Source: Paucilactobacillus wasatchensis (GTDB taxonomy: Bacteria > Bacillota > Bacilli > Lactobacillales > Lactobacillaceae). From it: 41,100 nt of DNA. Below the pieces are notes generated by a model. That model ran no database searches and had not been told where the DNA came from. It was given only the letters and a program-made list of their open reading frames with translations. The stretch is from contig NZ_AWTT01000013.1 in NCBI RefSeq assembly GCF_000876205.1, positions 1-41,100 of the forward strand, in the 5' to 3' direction. The position numbers and the translations under genes are program-made. Shown here in pieces: positions 1-8,761 of the stretch; within the stretch, counting starts at the first letter, position 1; the number at the start of each line of letters is the position of its first letter.

Positions 1-19
1 CAATTTTTATTGAATAAAC

Positions 20-147
20 GTGTGCGCCGACCGCAGATACTTCCGTGTAACCCAAAAAATCAGTGAAGCATAATTCATAATTCGAATTATGCTTCACTGA
101 TTTTTTACGTTACACTCCAGTATCTTAGCGCGGTCGCTTACACTCTT
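20..147. repeat. Long imperfect palindrome, element A, at the 3' end of asd
   Basis: Two arms of about 60 bases face each other around a short loop near 77-83. The inner stem pairs CAGTGAAGCATAATTC with GAATTATGCTTCACTG. The outer parts share GTGTnnGC-GACCGC, AGATACT and GTGTAAC boxes. The right arm has a few extra bases after CCGC. The right arm overlaps the last codons of asd, so the asd stop codon lies inside it. The same box order recurs near 13.1-13.4 kb and 35.3-35.6 kb. Read leftward it could act as a 3'-UTR hairpin or terminator of asd. Only one left-arm copy is present here, unlike the other two elements. Confidence 0.8.
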
Positions 148-1196
148 AATAGATCCATCTCATCCAAATACTCTGCAATTTCTACCGAGTTCCAAGCTGC
201 ACCCTTTAGTAAGTTGTCCGAAACGTTCCATAAGTGAAATGAACCCTTGTTTTCCAAGTCTGGTCGGATTCGGCCGATGAATGTTTCCTTTTTACCTGCC
301 GCATTAATCGGCTGTGGGTAAATTTGATTGGCCGGGTCGTCTTGTAAAACATCACCATCAAAATTTTTGATAGCATCTTGAATTCCTTCCACTGTGGCAT
401 TTTTATCCAACACTTCAAAATAAATCGATTCACTGTGTGCTACTGGCACGGGTACTCTTGAGCAGGTTGCTGTGACTTGAATATCATCACTGTTCATATC
501 CCCACCACACATAATTTTCTTAGTTTCATGAATCATTTTCCATTCTTCGTGGGTGTAACCATCGTCTTCAAAGACGTCAATTTGTGGTAACACGTTAAAT
601 GCCTGCTGGTAATGTTTTTTATCGCCTTTGACTGGTAAAACTTCAGGTGTATATTCTTTTCCATCTAAGTAAGCACGACTTTCATCAAGCGTTTCTTTAA
701 TTGCTCGATTACCTGCACCACTAACTGCCTGCAACGTTGTCACAATTACGCGTGATAGCCCATATTTTTCACGAATCGGTTCCAATGCCATTACCATTTG
801 AATTGTTGAACAATTAGGGTTGGCAATCAGCCCATGATGTTGCTGCAACGCCTCGGCATTAACTTCTGGGACCACTAATGGAACATCAGGATCCATCCTA
901 AAAGCAGACGTATTATCAATTACGACTGCCCCTCGTTTGATGGCTTCCGGTGCATATTGTTTCGACACGGAACCACCAGCTGAAAATAAAGCTAAATCAA
1001 TCCCTGTAAATGAATCTGGTGTCGTTTCTTCAACAGTCACTTCTTGTCCCCTAAATTTAACTTTTGTGCCTGCTGAATGTTTTGAAGCCAACATTTTTAT
1101 CGCCTTCACGTGTAACTTAGACTGCTCCACCATTTTAATCATGCGTGTGCCAACAGCACCTGTTGCACCAACTATTGCCACGTTGTATTCACTCAC
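138..1196 (-). CDS. asd: Aspartate-semialdehyde dehydrogenase
   Basis: NADP-dependent reduction of aspartyl phosphate to aspartate semialdehyde, the branch-point step to lysine/diaminopimelate, threonine and methionine in the cytoplasm. The product begins [15 protein letters not shown], a Rossmann GxxGxxG motif. The catalytic cysteine lies in NPNCSTIQ (about Cys129) and a GAGNRAIKE segment follows. Length of 352 residues is normal. I chose the GTG at 1196 because GTGAGG lies 9 bases upstream. The longest frame begins 15 bases earlier at another GTG with no proper ribosome site. It follows a MerR gene by 85 bases. Its last three residues, Leu-Arg-Val, and its stop lie inside palindrome element A. 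Confidence 0.93.
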   Translation of the reverse strand: MSEYNVAIVGATGAVGTRMIKMVEQSKLHVKAIKMLASKHSAGTKVKFRGQEVTVEETTPDSFTGIDLALFSAGGSVSKQYAPEAIKRGAVVIDNTSAFRMDPDVPLVVPEVNAEALQQHHGLIANPNCSTIQMVMALEPIREKYGLSRVIVTTLQAVSGAGNRAIKETLDESRAYLDGKEYTPEVLPVKGDKKHYQQAFNVLPQIDVFEDDGYTHEEWKMIHETKKIMCGGDMNSDDIQVTATCSRVPVPVAHSESIYFEVLDKNATVEGIQDAIKNFDGDVLQDDPANQIYPQPINAAGKKETFIGRIRPDLENKGSFHLWNVSDNLLKGAAWNSVEIAEYLDEMDLLRV

Positions 1197-1281
1197 AGTA
1201 AAAAACCTCACTTCTTTTAAATTGCACCCATTCTATCACATAACGGGCTATTTGAAATCACTTTCCAATTATAACCGCGAT

Positions 1282-1722
1282 TTAATCTATTTTTGGTACC
1301 GGTCGAACCTCATATGTAATGTGCCCATCTTCGTTGAAACCATATAATATCTGGTTTTGAGCCTGATCAAAAAAGCCAAGATTGATTGCACGTTTCCCAT
1401 CAATTGTCTCGATACCGCGAAATGATTGATCAAAGAAATGGTGAAACCATATTGCATCATCAATAGTTGATTTACTTTTTTCATTAGCCGCTGCCAACGT
1501 ATAACCTTCATCTAAGTACCTTTTGATTAGTGACACTTTAATGTACACCTTAAAGCCAAAAACACGTGCTTCCTGGTCACCCCCACGTTCGTTAGCTGAA
1601 ATAAATTCTTTTTTTTCCCAATAACGTAGTTGCCGAGTGGAGACACCAGTCATCTTGCTGAGCTCCCCAATTTGAAACCGTAATTGGCTTAAATCAATCA
1701 TGTTTGGTCGCATGTTTGCCAT
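1282..1722 (-). CDS. MerR-family transcriptional regulator
   Basis: DNA-binding regulator of 146 residues. The N-terminal winged helix is clear at about residues 15-45: IGELSKMTGVSTRQLRYWEKK is the MerR recognition region. The remaining ~90 residues show no recognisable effector domain and no cysteine cluster, which argues against a metal sensor of the classical type. GGGAG sits 7 bases before the ATG, supporting this start. It lies 13 bases after the acetyltransferase stop, so the two are probably cotranscribed, and asd follows. Its target is unknown; autoregulation of the small operon is a family-based guess. Confidence 0.85.
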   Translation of the reverse strand: MANMRPNMIDLSQLRFQIGELSKMTGVSTRQLRYWEKKEFISANERGGDQEARVFGFKVYIKVSLIKRYLDEGYTLAAANEKSKSTIDDAIWFHHFFDQSFRGIETIDGKRAINLGFFDQAQNQILYGFNEDGHITYEVRPVPKID

Positions 1723-1735
1723 TAATTTACTCCCT

Positions 1736-2170
1736 TCAACGAATTACTAATTTCATATGCCGATGCATAATACCGGCTTCTTCAAATACATCGCCAAATG
1801 CTTGAAAGCCCAGCTGTTCATAAAATTTGATCGCAGTTACTTGGCCGTCAAGCGTTAATTGTTTAACATTTTCTTGTTGCTTTGAATCAGCAATAATTGA
1901 TTGTAGCATTTGTCTAGCGCAGCCATGGTTACGCATCGTTTTAATTGTGGCCACACGCTGAATACGCCATTCTTGCAGATGTTCACGAACACGCACAGTA
2001 GTTACCGGGTTACCATCAATATAGCCAACAAAGTGGTGGGCACCGCATTCATGATGGTCTCGTTCCAGCTCCTCAGGTACCTTTTGTTCCTGCACAAAAA
2101 CAGCCATCCTAATTTGAAAGGCATCATCAAAAATGGGACTCGTAATGTCAGTTGTTTCTTTAATTTCCAT
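1736..2170 (-). CDS. GNAT-family N-acetyltransferase
   Basis: Predicted acetyl-CoA-dependent N-acetyltransferase of 144 residues with unknown substrate. The central QRVATIKTMRNHGCARQML fits GNAT motif A (acetyl-CoA pyrophosphate loop, with R-N-H-G-C-A replacing the common Q/RxxGxG/A). The C-terminal FYEQLGFQAFGDVFEEAGI fits motif B and resembles ElaA-type members. AAAGGA lies about 12 bases before the ATG, a little far. It is the first gene of a leftward pair with the MerR regulator and is divergent from the VOC gene at 2278. Confidence 0.85.
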   Translation of the reverse strand: MEIKETTDITSPIFDDAFQIRMAVFVQEQKVPEELERDHHECGAHHFVGYIDGNPVTTVRVREHLQEWRIQRVATIKTMRNHGCARQMLQSIIADSKQQENVKQLTLDGQVTAIKFYEQLGFQAFGDVFEEAGIMHRHMKLVIR

Positions 2171-2277
2171 TATTATTTTAATCCTTTATTTTAATATCAA
2201 TTTGTTAGTCTAATTTCGTGCAAAACTGCTCTATTAACATTATACTACCCGTAAAATAGGATTGGGGTACTGATATT

Positions 2278-3168
2278 ATGAAAATTCACCATATCTCAAA
2301 TTTAGCCGCTAATGCAACCGTTAATCAGCATTTCTACACCACTATTCTGGGACTTCGCCTGGTAAAAAATACCGTCAATCAAGAAAATTTTCGAATTCGG
2401 CATTTGTTTTACGGTGACTATGCCGGCACACCAGGAACCGTGATCACATTTTTTATTGTGCCTATGTTGGGTCGCCGAACCGATGGCAACCACTATATTG
2501 GCAGTATGACCCTGGCGATTCCCGCCGGCTCATTAAATTGGTGGACCCACTGGTTAACTACCCAGCAGATCACTGCTGCCCACACAAATGGCACACTTAG
2601 GTTCACAGATCCTGATAATATTACCATCACGTTGATTGAAACTACCACTGTGTTGCCTCATGACCGCCAAGTTCCTAATAATCAAGTACCTGGTCAATTC
2701 CAAATCACCGGGATCTTAGGAACAACTTGGGCTGGTCCATCAATCAATGCCACTAGCAATTTTTTTACCCAGTTCATTGACGCTAGCACCGATTTACACC
2801 AAAAAGTACAACTAACTTACCAACAATTCATTCAATTGGCGCAAACATCAGTTGATGATACACGCACACGCTTTGGTCGTGGGAGCATCGATCATCTAGC
2901 TTTGCAGGTTACCACTGATGATGAATTATTTAATTTTTGGCGACGGGCGGTCAGTCAAGGTTGGCAAGTTGAAATGTACCGTGACCGCACCTGGTTTAAA
3001 AGTATTTACTTACGTGATCCCAGTGATAATCGGCTTGAATTAGCTACTACTTCACCGGGATTTACCATTGATGAACCGCTGGCTACCCTCGGAGAAAAGC
3101 TAACTTTACCACCGTGGCTGGAACCAAAACGAGCTGAAATAAAAGCCCAATTAGCGCAACAAGACTAG
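2278..3168 (+). CDS. VOC-superfamily ring-cleaving dioxygenase-like protein (MhqO/CatE type)
   Basis: Two-domain vicinal-oxygen-chelate protein of 296 residues. Domain 1 starts MKIHHISNLAANATVNQHFYTTILGL (broken here only by description) and covers about residues 1-120. Domain 2 covers about 140-285. Likely metal ligands are His in IHHIS, His in SIDHLALQV and Glu in NRLELATTSPGF. In Firmicutes such proteins are annotated as ring-cleaving dioxygenases linked to quinone or hydroquinone stress. The true substrate cannot be read from sequence. A GGGG run lies about 10 bases before the ATG. It converges on the histidine phosphatase with 2 bases between stops. Confidence 0.8.
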   Translation: MKIHHISNLAANATVNQHFYTTILGLRLVKNTVNQENFRIRHLFYGDYAGTPGTVITFFIVPMLGRRTDGNHYIGSMTLAIPAGSLNWWTHWLTTQQITAAHTNGTLRFTDPDNITITLIETTTVLPHDRQVPNNQVPGQFQITGILGTTWAGPSINATSNFFTQFIDASTDLHQKVQLTYQQFIQLAQTSVDDTRTRFGRGSIDHLALQVTTDDELFNFWRRAVSQGWQVEMYRDRTWFKSIYLRDPSDNRLELATTSPGFTIDEPLATLGEKLTLPPWLEPKRAEIKAQLAQQD

Positions 3169-3170
3169 TT

Positions 3171-3827
3171 TCAATGGTTGTAGTATTCGACTAACACATC
3201 CTCATCGGTTAAGATCAATTTGGTAATACTACCATTACCTGGCCGCACCGATAAATCGTATTGATCCCCCGCAAATTGTTCCATCATGCTCAGCAATGTG
3301 TTGCCATGACTAATTAAAAGCACATTATCACCATCTTGCAACGTTTTATTAGCTCGAATCAATTGGAATCCCTTATCTAGCCTTTCCCAATATTCATCGT
3401 TATTTTCGGCGTCATGGAATGGATCAGCTTCCTTAAGAAAATTCTTGGCTGTCCCAATTGAATACTTAGCCACAATTTGTTTGAAGGTTGGAACGCCATG
3501 TGGTGCCCCGGCGACATACCAAGCTTCATCCATATTTGTGCCTTCATAATAGCCATAAAACTCTTCTCTGAAAAACGGCGTGGTGATTGGCTGATTAACT
3601 GAATTAGATTTATTAAGGTCTAAAATTGTCTGTGCGGTCTGCTCAGCGCGAGTTGTATCACTACAATAGGCCGCAGTAAATCGTAGTTGCGCCAACTTAT
3701 TGCCGGCACTGCTGGCATCCGCGATTCCCTTGTCTGTCAATGGCGAATTGCTCCAGCCCTGTAGTTTATTATAAATATTAAAGTAGGTTTGACCATGACG
3801 CACCACGTATACATTTACTTTAGTCAT
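3171..3827 (-). CDS. Histidine phosphatase (phosphoglycerate-mutase-like) family protein
   Basis: Phosphohydrolase or mutase of the histidine phosphatase superfamily. The phosphohistidine motif is VVRHGQTYFN at the N terminus, with the usual second His in LLISHGNTLLSM and a RAEQTA arginine motif. AAGGAGGAG lies 5 bases before the ATG at 3827, so I start there and not at the longer frame's 3857. The resulting 218 residues suit the broad-specificity phosphatase group more than cofactor-dependent glycolytic mutase, whose signature surroundings are absent. The physiological substrate is unknown. Confidence 0.85.
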   Translation of the reverse strand: MTKVNVYVVRHGQTYFNIYNKLQGWSNSPLTDKGIADASSAGNKLAQLRFTAAYCSDTTRAEQTAQTILDLNKSNSVNQPITTPFFREEFYGYYEGTNMDEAWYVAGAPHGVPTFKQIVAKYSIGTAKNFLKEADPFHDAENNDEYWERLDKGFQLIRANKTLQDGDNVLLISHGNTLLSMMEQFAGDQYDLSVRPGNGSITKLILTDEDVLVEYYNH

Positions 3828-3964
3828 TTTTTCTCCTCCTTGATGAGCACAACCCAAAACGATGTTTGCTTTTTTCTACCTTAACGCAAGTATTAGGTTT
3901 ACACCACAAATTATTCACATTGATTGTCTATGATGAAGATAATCTAACAAAGCAGGTGAGCAAG

Positions 3965-4228
3965 ATGAACTTAATCGAAAACACAACTCAACATTCAGAA
4001 AACATTGTCGCCGCTAAAGTGATTGCAATGACTAAAAAAATAATTACCTTGATGACACAAGATGGGCAGTATCTGACCGTTCCAATTACAATCCAAGAAC
4101 GACGCGATAATTTATTTATCGCTTCAATCAAAGATATCTGGCGTGCTGGCATTTGGATCCCCGTGAACCGTAAATTTCACAGTTTTCTTCAATATGATTG
4201 GCTAGCAAACCCGACGACGAACTCTTAA
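3965..4228 (+). CDS. Small hypothetical protein
   Basis: I do not recognise this 87-residue product. It has no signal peptide or membrane segment. It is a mixed alpha/beta-looking soluble protein with a basic, aromatic C-terminal half containing IKDIWRAGIWIPVNRKFHSF. AGGTGAG just upstream supports the ATG at 3965. The open frame extends upstream to 3866 but without a ribosome site. A possible promoter (TTCACA, then GATAAT about 18 bases later) lies near 3910-3940. It stands alone between a convergent pair and ltaS. Confidence 0.6.
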   Translation: MNLIENTTQHSENIVAAKVIAMTKKIITLMTQDGQYLTVPITIQERRDNLFIASIKDIWRAGIWIPVNRKFHSFLQYDWLANPTTNS

Positions 4229-4403
4229 CTTTTGGTTATTCTTGGCAGCAGCTAGTTTATCGCTCTCAATCTATGATAAAATGTTGATATTTGATGGATC
4301 AATCTTAGCCGGTCTTGATCGGCTAAGTGATCAACTTAAATATTAACGATAAAATACGCACCACGGTATTTTTTAATCCTATTGAGACTGTGAGGAACAC
4401 TAA
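4229..4403 (+). promoter_or_regulatory. ltaS upstream region with a perfect hairpin
   Basis: The gap before ltaS holds CTTAGCCG and CGGCTAAG around an 8-base loop near 4305-4328, with no T-run after it. It also holds an AT-rich TGATAAAAT near 4274 that could be a -10 element without a good -35. The hairpin could be a weak terminator for the small gene upstream or a 5'-UTR structure of ltaS. Sequence alone does not decide. Confidence 0.35.
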
Positions 4404-6536
4404 ATGAAGAAGTTAAGTGCGATGAAGGATACTAGGATGGGGCTTTTTACGATCCTAGTATTTCTTTTTTGGCTCAAAACAATCTTCGCCTACTTTGTAG
4501 ATTTCCGTTTGGGCACCACCGGTATTTTTCAATACCTAATTTTACTTATTAACCCTTTGGCGACCGCCATCTTTTTATTTGGTATTGCCTTTTATTTTAA
4601 ACGATCCCGGTTCTTTTATCCGATCCTAGGCGGACTCTACATCGCTAACACCGTTTTACTTTATTTAAATGTCATTTATTTTCGTGAATTTACCGATTTT
4701 ATGACGGTGGCGACGATGACCGGTTACTCTAAGGTTAACCAGGGTCTAAGTGGCAGTTCGCTGGCGCTGACCAACATTCATGATGTCCTTTATTGGATCG
4801 ACATCGTTGTTATTATTGCTTTGATGCTCTTTCGCAAAATTAAATTTGACCCACGTGCAGTCAATCACCGCATGGCCTTTTCGTTAACTTCAATTGCGCT
4901 ATTAATGTTTGGCATTAACTTGTCTCTTGGTGAAATGGACCGACCGCAATTACTAACCCGTACATTTGATCGGACTTACATCGTCAAATATTTGGGATTA
5001 GATGCATTTACGGTCTACGATGGCGTCAAATCACAACACACTAATAATTTACGTGCTAGTGCAACCAAATCACAGCTTAAAGTTGTCAAAAAATTCACCG
5101 ACAGTCATTACGCTGCGCCGAAAAAGAGCATGTATGGAATTGCTAAAGGGCGTAACGTTTTCGTGATTCATCTTGAGAGTTTCCAACAATTCTTGATTGA
5201 CAAAAAGATCAATGGACAAGAAGTGACTCCGTTTTTAAATTCGATTTATCATGGTAGTAATACCTATTCGTTTGATAATTTCTTCCACCAGGTTGGTCAA
5301 GGAAAAACTAGCGATGCAGAAAATATGCTTGAAACCAGTACTTATGGGCTGTCTCAAGGCTCTTTATTTGCCACATTAGGTAGTGACAACACATTCCAGG
5401 CTGCCCCAGCAATCTTGAAACAACGTGCTGGTTACACAAGTGCGGTTTTCCATGGTAACGTTGCTAGTTTCTGGAATCGAAATAACGTGTACAAAAATAT
5501 GGGCTATCAATATTTCTTTGATGCCAGCTACTATGACACTTCTGGTGATAAATCCACCGGTTACGGCTTAAAAGATAAACTACTCTTTAATGATTCTGTG
5601 AAGTATTTGCAGCACCTGCAGCAACCATTTTATGTGAAATATATTACTGTCACCAACCATTTCCCGTACACGTTAGATTCTGAAGATACCGACCCTAATT
5701 TCAAGACTGTTGATACAGGTACCACCGCCGTGGACAACTATTTTGTCACTGCACATTACCTGGACCAGTCCCTGAAGGAATTCTTTACGTACCTAAAAAA
5801 GGCCGGGCTCTACAAGAATTCAATGTTTGTCATTTACGGTGACCATTATGGTATTTCGGATTCTGAAAACAAAAAGTTAGCGTCCGTTTTAGGCAAAAGC
5901 GCTGACGATTGGACTGACTATGACGATGCTCAACTGCAACGAGTTCCATTGATGTTTTTGATTCCAGGTTCGGGGAACAATGGTAAAATTTATCACACAT
6001 ACGGTGGCGAGATTGACGTTTTACCAACTATGATGCACTTACTTGGGATTAGTTCAAAACGCTATATTCAATTTGGCACTGATTTATTCTCTAGCCAGCA
6101 TGATCAGGTGGTGGCATTTAGAAATCAAGATTTTGTAACTCCTAATTATACGAGCATTTCCGGTGTGATATACAGTAATAGTACTGGTAAAGTAGTTAAG
6201 CCAACTGGTAAGCTAAAGAAACAATTAGCTAAGGATGCTAAAAAAGTTTCGACAGAATTAGATTTATCTGATTCCATCAACGAAAAAAATCTACTACGAT
6301 TCTATCATCCGAAGGGCTTCAAGACGGTTAATGCCGCCAAATACAGTTATTCAAATGGTTTAGACCAAGCAATTGACATTGAAAAGAAACTTAAAACAAA
6401 ATCTACCAGTGTTTATTCTGAAAATAACAATAAGAGCACCGCAAGTGAATACATCACTGACGCACCAGAGTTAAACCACTCATCCACGGATTCCAACAGA
6501 ATCAAGATTACGAACCCAGATGATAACAAAAATTAG
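4404..6536 (+). CDS. ltaS: Lipoteichoic acid synthase, LtaS-type sulfatase-fold protein
   Basis: Polymerises glycerol phosphate from phosphatidylglycerol onto the glycolipid anchor on the outer membrane face. Five hydrophobic segments occupy about residues 12-175, followed by an extracellular alkaline-phosphatase/sulfatase domain. Expected residues are present: Glu258 (HLESFQ), catalytic Thr302 (GQGKTSDAE), His419 (TNHFPY) and Asp480-His481 (YGDHYG). An Ala-Ser-Ala at 218-220 sits where LtaS proteins are cut by signal peptidase. Length 710 includes a low-complexity Ser/Lys/Asn tail. GAGGAA lies 6 bases before the ATG. A strong terminator follows. An LtaP-like paralogue role is possible, but the motifs fit LtaS. 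Confidence 0.92.
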   Translation: MKKLSAMKDTRMGLFTILVFLFWLKTIFAYFVDFRLGTTGIFQYLILLINPLATAIFLFGIAFYFKRSRFFYPILGGLYIANTVLLYLNVIYFREFTDFMTVATMTGYSKVNQGLSGSSLALTNIHDVLYWIDIVVIIALMLFRKIKFDPRAVNHRMAFSLTSIALLMFGINLSLGEMDRPQLLTRTFDRTYIVKYLGLDAFTVYDGVKSQHTNNLRASATKSQLKVVKKFTDSHYAAPKKSMYGIAKGRNVFVIHLESFQQFLIDKKINGQEVTPFLNSIYHGSNTYSFDNFFHQVGQGKTSDAENMLETSTYGLSQGSLFATLGSDNTFQAAPAILKQRAGYTSAVFHGNVASFWNRNNVYKNMGYQYFFDASYYDTSGDKSTGYGLKDKLLFNDSVKYLQHLQQPFYVKYITVTNHFPYTLDSEDTDPNFKTVDTGTTAVDNYFVTAHYLDQSLKEFFTYLKKAGLYKNSMFVIYGDHYGISDSENKKLASVLGKSADDWTDYDDAQLQRVPLMFLIPGSGNNGKIYHTYGGEIDVLPTMMHLLGISSKRYIQFGTDLFSSQHDQVVAFRNQDFVTPNYTSISGVIYSNSTGKVVKPTGKLKKQLAKDAKKVSTELDLSDSINEKNLLRFYHPKGFKTVNAAKYSYSNGLDQAIDIEKKLKTKSTSVYSENNNKSTASEYITDAPELNHSSTDSNRIKITNPDDNKN

Positions 6537-6574
6537 AGCGTAAAAAAGCGCACTAAGATGGTGTAGGATAAGCT

Positions 6575-6630
6575 AAAAGTAGCCATTAACAAATTCCCAA
6601 GATCGGGGTTGTTAATGGCTACTTTTAATT
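6575..6630 (+). terminator. Terminator after ltaS
   Basis: AAAAGTAGCCATTAACAA pairs with TTGTTAATGGCTACTTTT around a 16-base loop. The A-run and T-run on both sides allow termination in either direction. Confidence 0.85.
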
Positions 6631-6765
6631 TGTCCCTAACTATCTGCAATTTTTTCACATTGCCGCGATTAAATCAAAAGCATTGATCTTCATTTCTCCC
6701 TGCTTTTCAACGCCCCACCACTGTGGCATAATAATAGCTGATTATTATTTAAAGGAAGTATTGCC

Positions 6766-7431
6766 ATGTACATCACCAACGACCACGACCGTGGGCTCAA
6801 CAGCTTAATGACCGCCTTATTGTTTATTATTTTGCTTTCTCTCATCGTCATCAATTCACCAATCCTAATGACATTTGACATATTACTTCAGGATTTTATT
6901 TTAGGGCTCAGTTTCAACCATTCCGTATTCAACCATCTGCTTTCATGGCTAAGCAATCCAGTTATGGTGGGAATTTATATTCTACTAATTTGGTTTTTAC
7001 TGTGGGGCTTCAAGCATAAGCTAATCGCTTTTTGGCTAGTTTGTACTTCCCTCACTGGTGAAATAATCTTTTTACTAATTCGTAGAGTAACCGCTCGACC
7101 ATTACCCACCGGCCATGAGCAGGGACTGACAGCTGGTTCTTTCCCCAACCAACATGTTTTCTCGATAACAATGGTGGCAATGCTATTATATATTTGTGTC
7201 GTTCCGTTCATTCGGACGCGGTGGCGCGTATGGCTGACCACTATCGGTCTTTGGCTGGTAACCTGCCTTGTTATCATCGGGCAGATTCAACTTCAGAATA
7301 GTTACCCGTTTGATGCAATTGCCAGTGTTTTACTGGCATATAGTTGGGTTGAAATTTGGGAAATTATTTATCTAAAAGCATTCAAGCGACTAACGCAAAC
7401 ACGTATATTTAACCATTCTGATTTTAATTAA
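6766..7431 (+). CDS. PAP2-superfamily membrane protein with degenerate active site
   Basis: Six-segment PAP2-like membrane protein of 221 residues. Active members dephosphorylate lipid phosphates using motifs KX6RP, PSGH and SRX5HX3D. Here motif 1 is LIRRVTARP (Lys replaced by Leu104, RP kept). Motif 2 is FPNQH (His130 kept, SG lost). Motif 3 is GQIQLQNSYPFD, with Arg replaced by Gln173 and the nucleophilic His by Ser179, Asp183 kept. The fold is thus retained but catalysis by the standard mechanism is unlikely. AAGGAAG lies 7 bases before the ATG. It stands alone between two terminators, and the frame is intact, so it is not an obvious pseudogene. Confidence 0.75.
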   Translation: MYITNDHDRGLNSLMTALLFIILLSLIVINSPILMTFDILLQDFILGLSFNHSVFNHLLSWLSNPVMVGIYILLIWFLLWGFKHKLIAFWLVCTSLTGEIIFLLIRRVTARPLPTGHEQGLTAGSFPNQHVFSITMVAMLLYICVVPFIRTRWRVWLTTIGLWLVTCLVIIGQIQLQNSYPFDAIASVLLAYSWVEIWEIIYLKAFKRLTQTRIFNHSDFN

Positions 7432-7503
7432 AAAGCAACCAAAAACTAGTTATAAACAAGACTTAGTCTTCTTTTTACAACTAATTTGAGGTTGCTTTTT
7501 TAA
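7432..7503. terminator. Bidirectional terminator between PAP2-like gene and NADP+ reductase
   Basis: AAAAAGCAACC pairs with GGTTGCTTTTT, continued by AGTTaTAA with TTAcAACT. It serves the two convergent genes. Confidence 0.75.
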
Positions 7504-7526
7504 TTATTTTTAATTGAAATATACAA

Positions 7527-8525
7527 CTATTTTTGATCAAGTTTAATCGAAGTACTATGAATCGGAGCCCGTTTTCCTGGATAAAGTTGGTTAACAATCG
7601 CACTAATAGCTGTCGGCGCCTCTCCAAACGCCGTGGCGATTAACTTAACTTTGCCTGGATAATTAATGCCATCCCCAATTGCATATACACCCGGAACACT
7701 CGTTAACATTTCAGAATTCACCACAATGTCATGCCGCTGTTCCTCAAAGTCTAGTGACCAACTGGTTAAGGCCTTATTGTCAGAAGTAAAACCATAATTG
7801 ACGATCACATCATCTACTTGCAAATGTTTTTCTTCATCTGTGCGCATTTTTTTCATGGTTAAATCCAGCGCACCCGCATCAGTTTGTTCAATTTGCTTCA
7901 ATAAATATGGTACCTGCAGTGAAACGCTGGATTGCTTCAATAATGTCACATCATGCTCTAATCCACGAAACGTTTCACGACGGTGCATCAAGTAGACCTT
8001 GCTTGCAATTGGTTCTAACATCAATGCCATATCAACAGCAGAATCGCCACCGCCCGCAATTAAGACGCGCTTATTTTTAAAATCTTCTTTGTGTGTTACA
8101 AAATAAAATAACTGCTTATTTTCAAATTGGGCGACATTATCAATTGCTAGTGGCCGTGGTGTAAAGGCACCATTGCCAAGTGCAATGATGACTGTTTTCG
8201 AATATGACGTCCGTTGATTGGTCACGATCTTAAACCCGTCTTCATCCTTAACTACATCTTCGACGGTTTCACCCAAAAAAGTATCAATCGGGGCCTCTCG
8301 CATCTGTGTTTGCAGCTGAGATACCAGCTGATTGGCCTGAATATTTGGCAATCCGGCCACGTCCAAAATTGTTTTTTCTGGGTACAGGGCATTCACCTGG
8401 CCACCAAGCTGGGGTAAACTCTCAATTAATTGGGCCTTCAGTTCACGCAGCCCGGCATAAAACGCCGCAAACATCCCTGCTGGTCCACCGCCAACAATCG
8501 TCACATCATATACTTGTTTTTCCAT
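7527..8525 (-). CDS. Ferredoxin/flavodoxin--NADP+ reductase, thioredoxin-reductase-like (type 2 FNR)
   Basis: FAD-dependent NADPH oxidoreductase of 332 residues. The FAD motif is VGGGPAGMFAAF at the N terminus and the NADPH motif is IAGGGDSAVDMAL in the middle. The C-terminal FAD motif is GVYAIGDGINYPGK. No CxxC redox pair is present, which separates it from thioredoxin reductase and matches the YumC group. In lactic acid bacteria such enzymes supply electrons to flavodoxin or ferredoxin partners; none is encoded here. AAAGGA is about 13 bases from the ATG. A plausible leftward promoter (TTGAAA, 17 bases, TAATTT) lies near 8580-8606. Confidence 0.88.
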   Translation of the reverse strand: MEKQVYDVTIVGGGPAGMFAAFYAGLRELKAQLIESLPQLGGQVNALYPEKTILDVAGLPNIQANQLVSQLQTQMREAPIDTFLGETVEDVVKDEDGFKIVTNQRTSYSKTVIIALGNGAFTPRPLAIDNVAQFENKQLFYFVTHKEDFKNKRVLIAGGGDSAVDMALMLEPIASKVYLMHRRETFRGLEHDVTLLKQSSVSLQVPYLLKQIEQTDAGALDLTMKKMRTDEEKHLQVDDVIVNYGFTSDNKALTSWSLDFEEQRHDIVVNSEMLTSVPGVYAIGDGINYPGKVKLIATAFGEAPTAISAIVNQLYPGKRAPIHSTSIKLDQK

Positions 8526-8622
8526 TTCTGACCAACATTCCTTTCAACCAAATTGAAACTTAGGCTCACGTTATTAAATTAATTGTCTATCTGGCATATT
8601 TCAACTGCATTTATCTTACACT

Positions 8623-8667
8623 AATTAATTTTAATTGGCATTTCTTTTGTGTTAATTAAAATTAATT
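8623..8667. repeat. AT-rich perfect inverted repeat between divergent genes
   Basis: AATTAATTTTAATT at 8623-8636 is the exact reverse complement of AATTAAAATTAATT at 8654-8667. It lies between the leftward reductase and the rightward nucleoside hydrolase, just upstream of the promoter of the latter. It could be a regulator-binding site or simply AT-rich sequence. Confidence 0.5.
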
Positions 8668-8688
8668 CAACTAAATTCTGGATATGAA

Positions 8689-8717
8689 TTGTCTTTTAAG
8701 GGTGAGTTCGCTATGAT
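8689..8717 (+). promoter_or_regulatory. Promoter of nucleoside hydrolase gene
   Basis: TTGTCT, 17 bases, TATGAT, about 45 bases before the start codon. Confidence 0.6.
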
Positions 8718-8761
8718 TAAGTAGTGATAAGGCTTTCATTAAATCTATTGGAGGTAATTTG

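Noticed and set aside
3171-3857. Cofactor-dependent glycolytic phosphoglycerate mutase (gpmA) for the histidine phosphatase
   Set aside because: The sequence around the second histidine and the short, divergent middle do not match the well conserved glycolytic enzyme.
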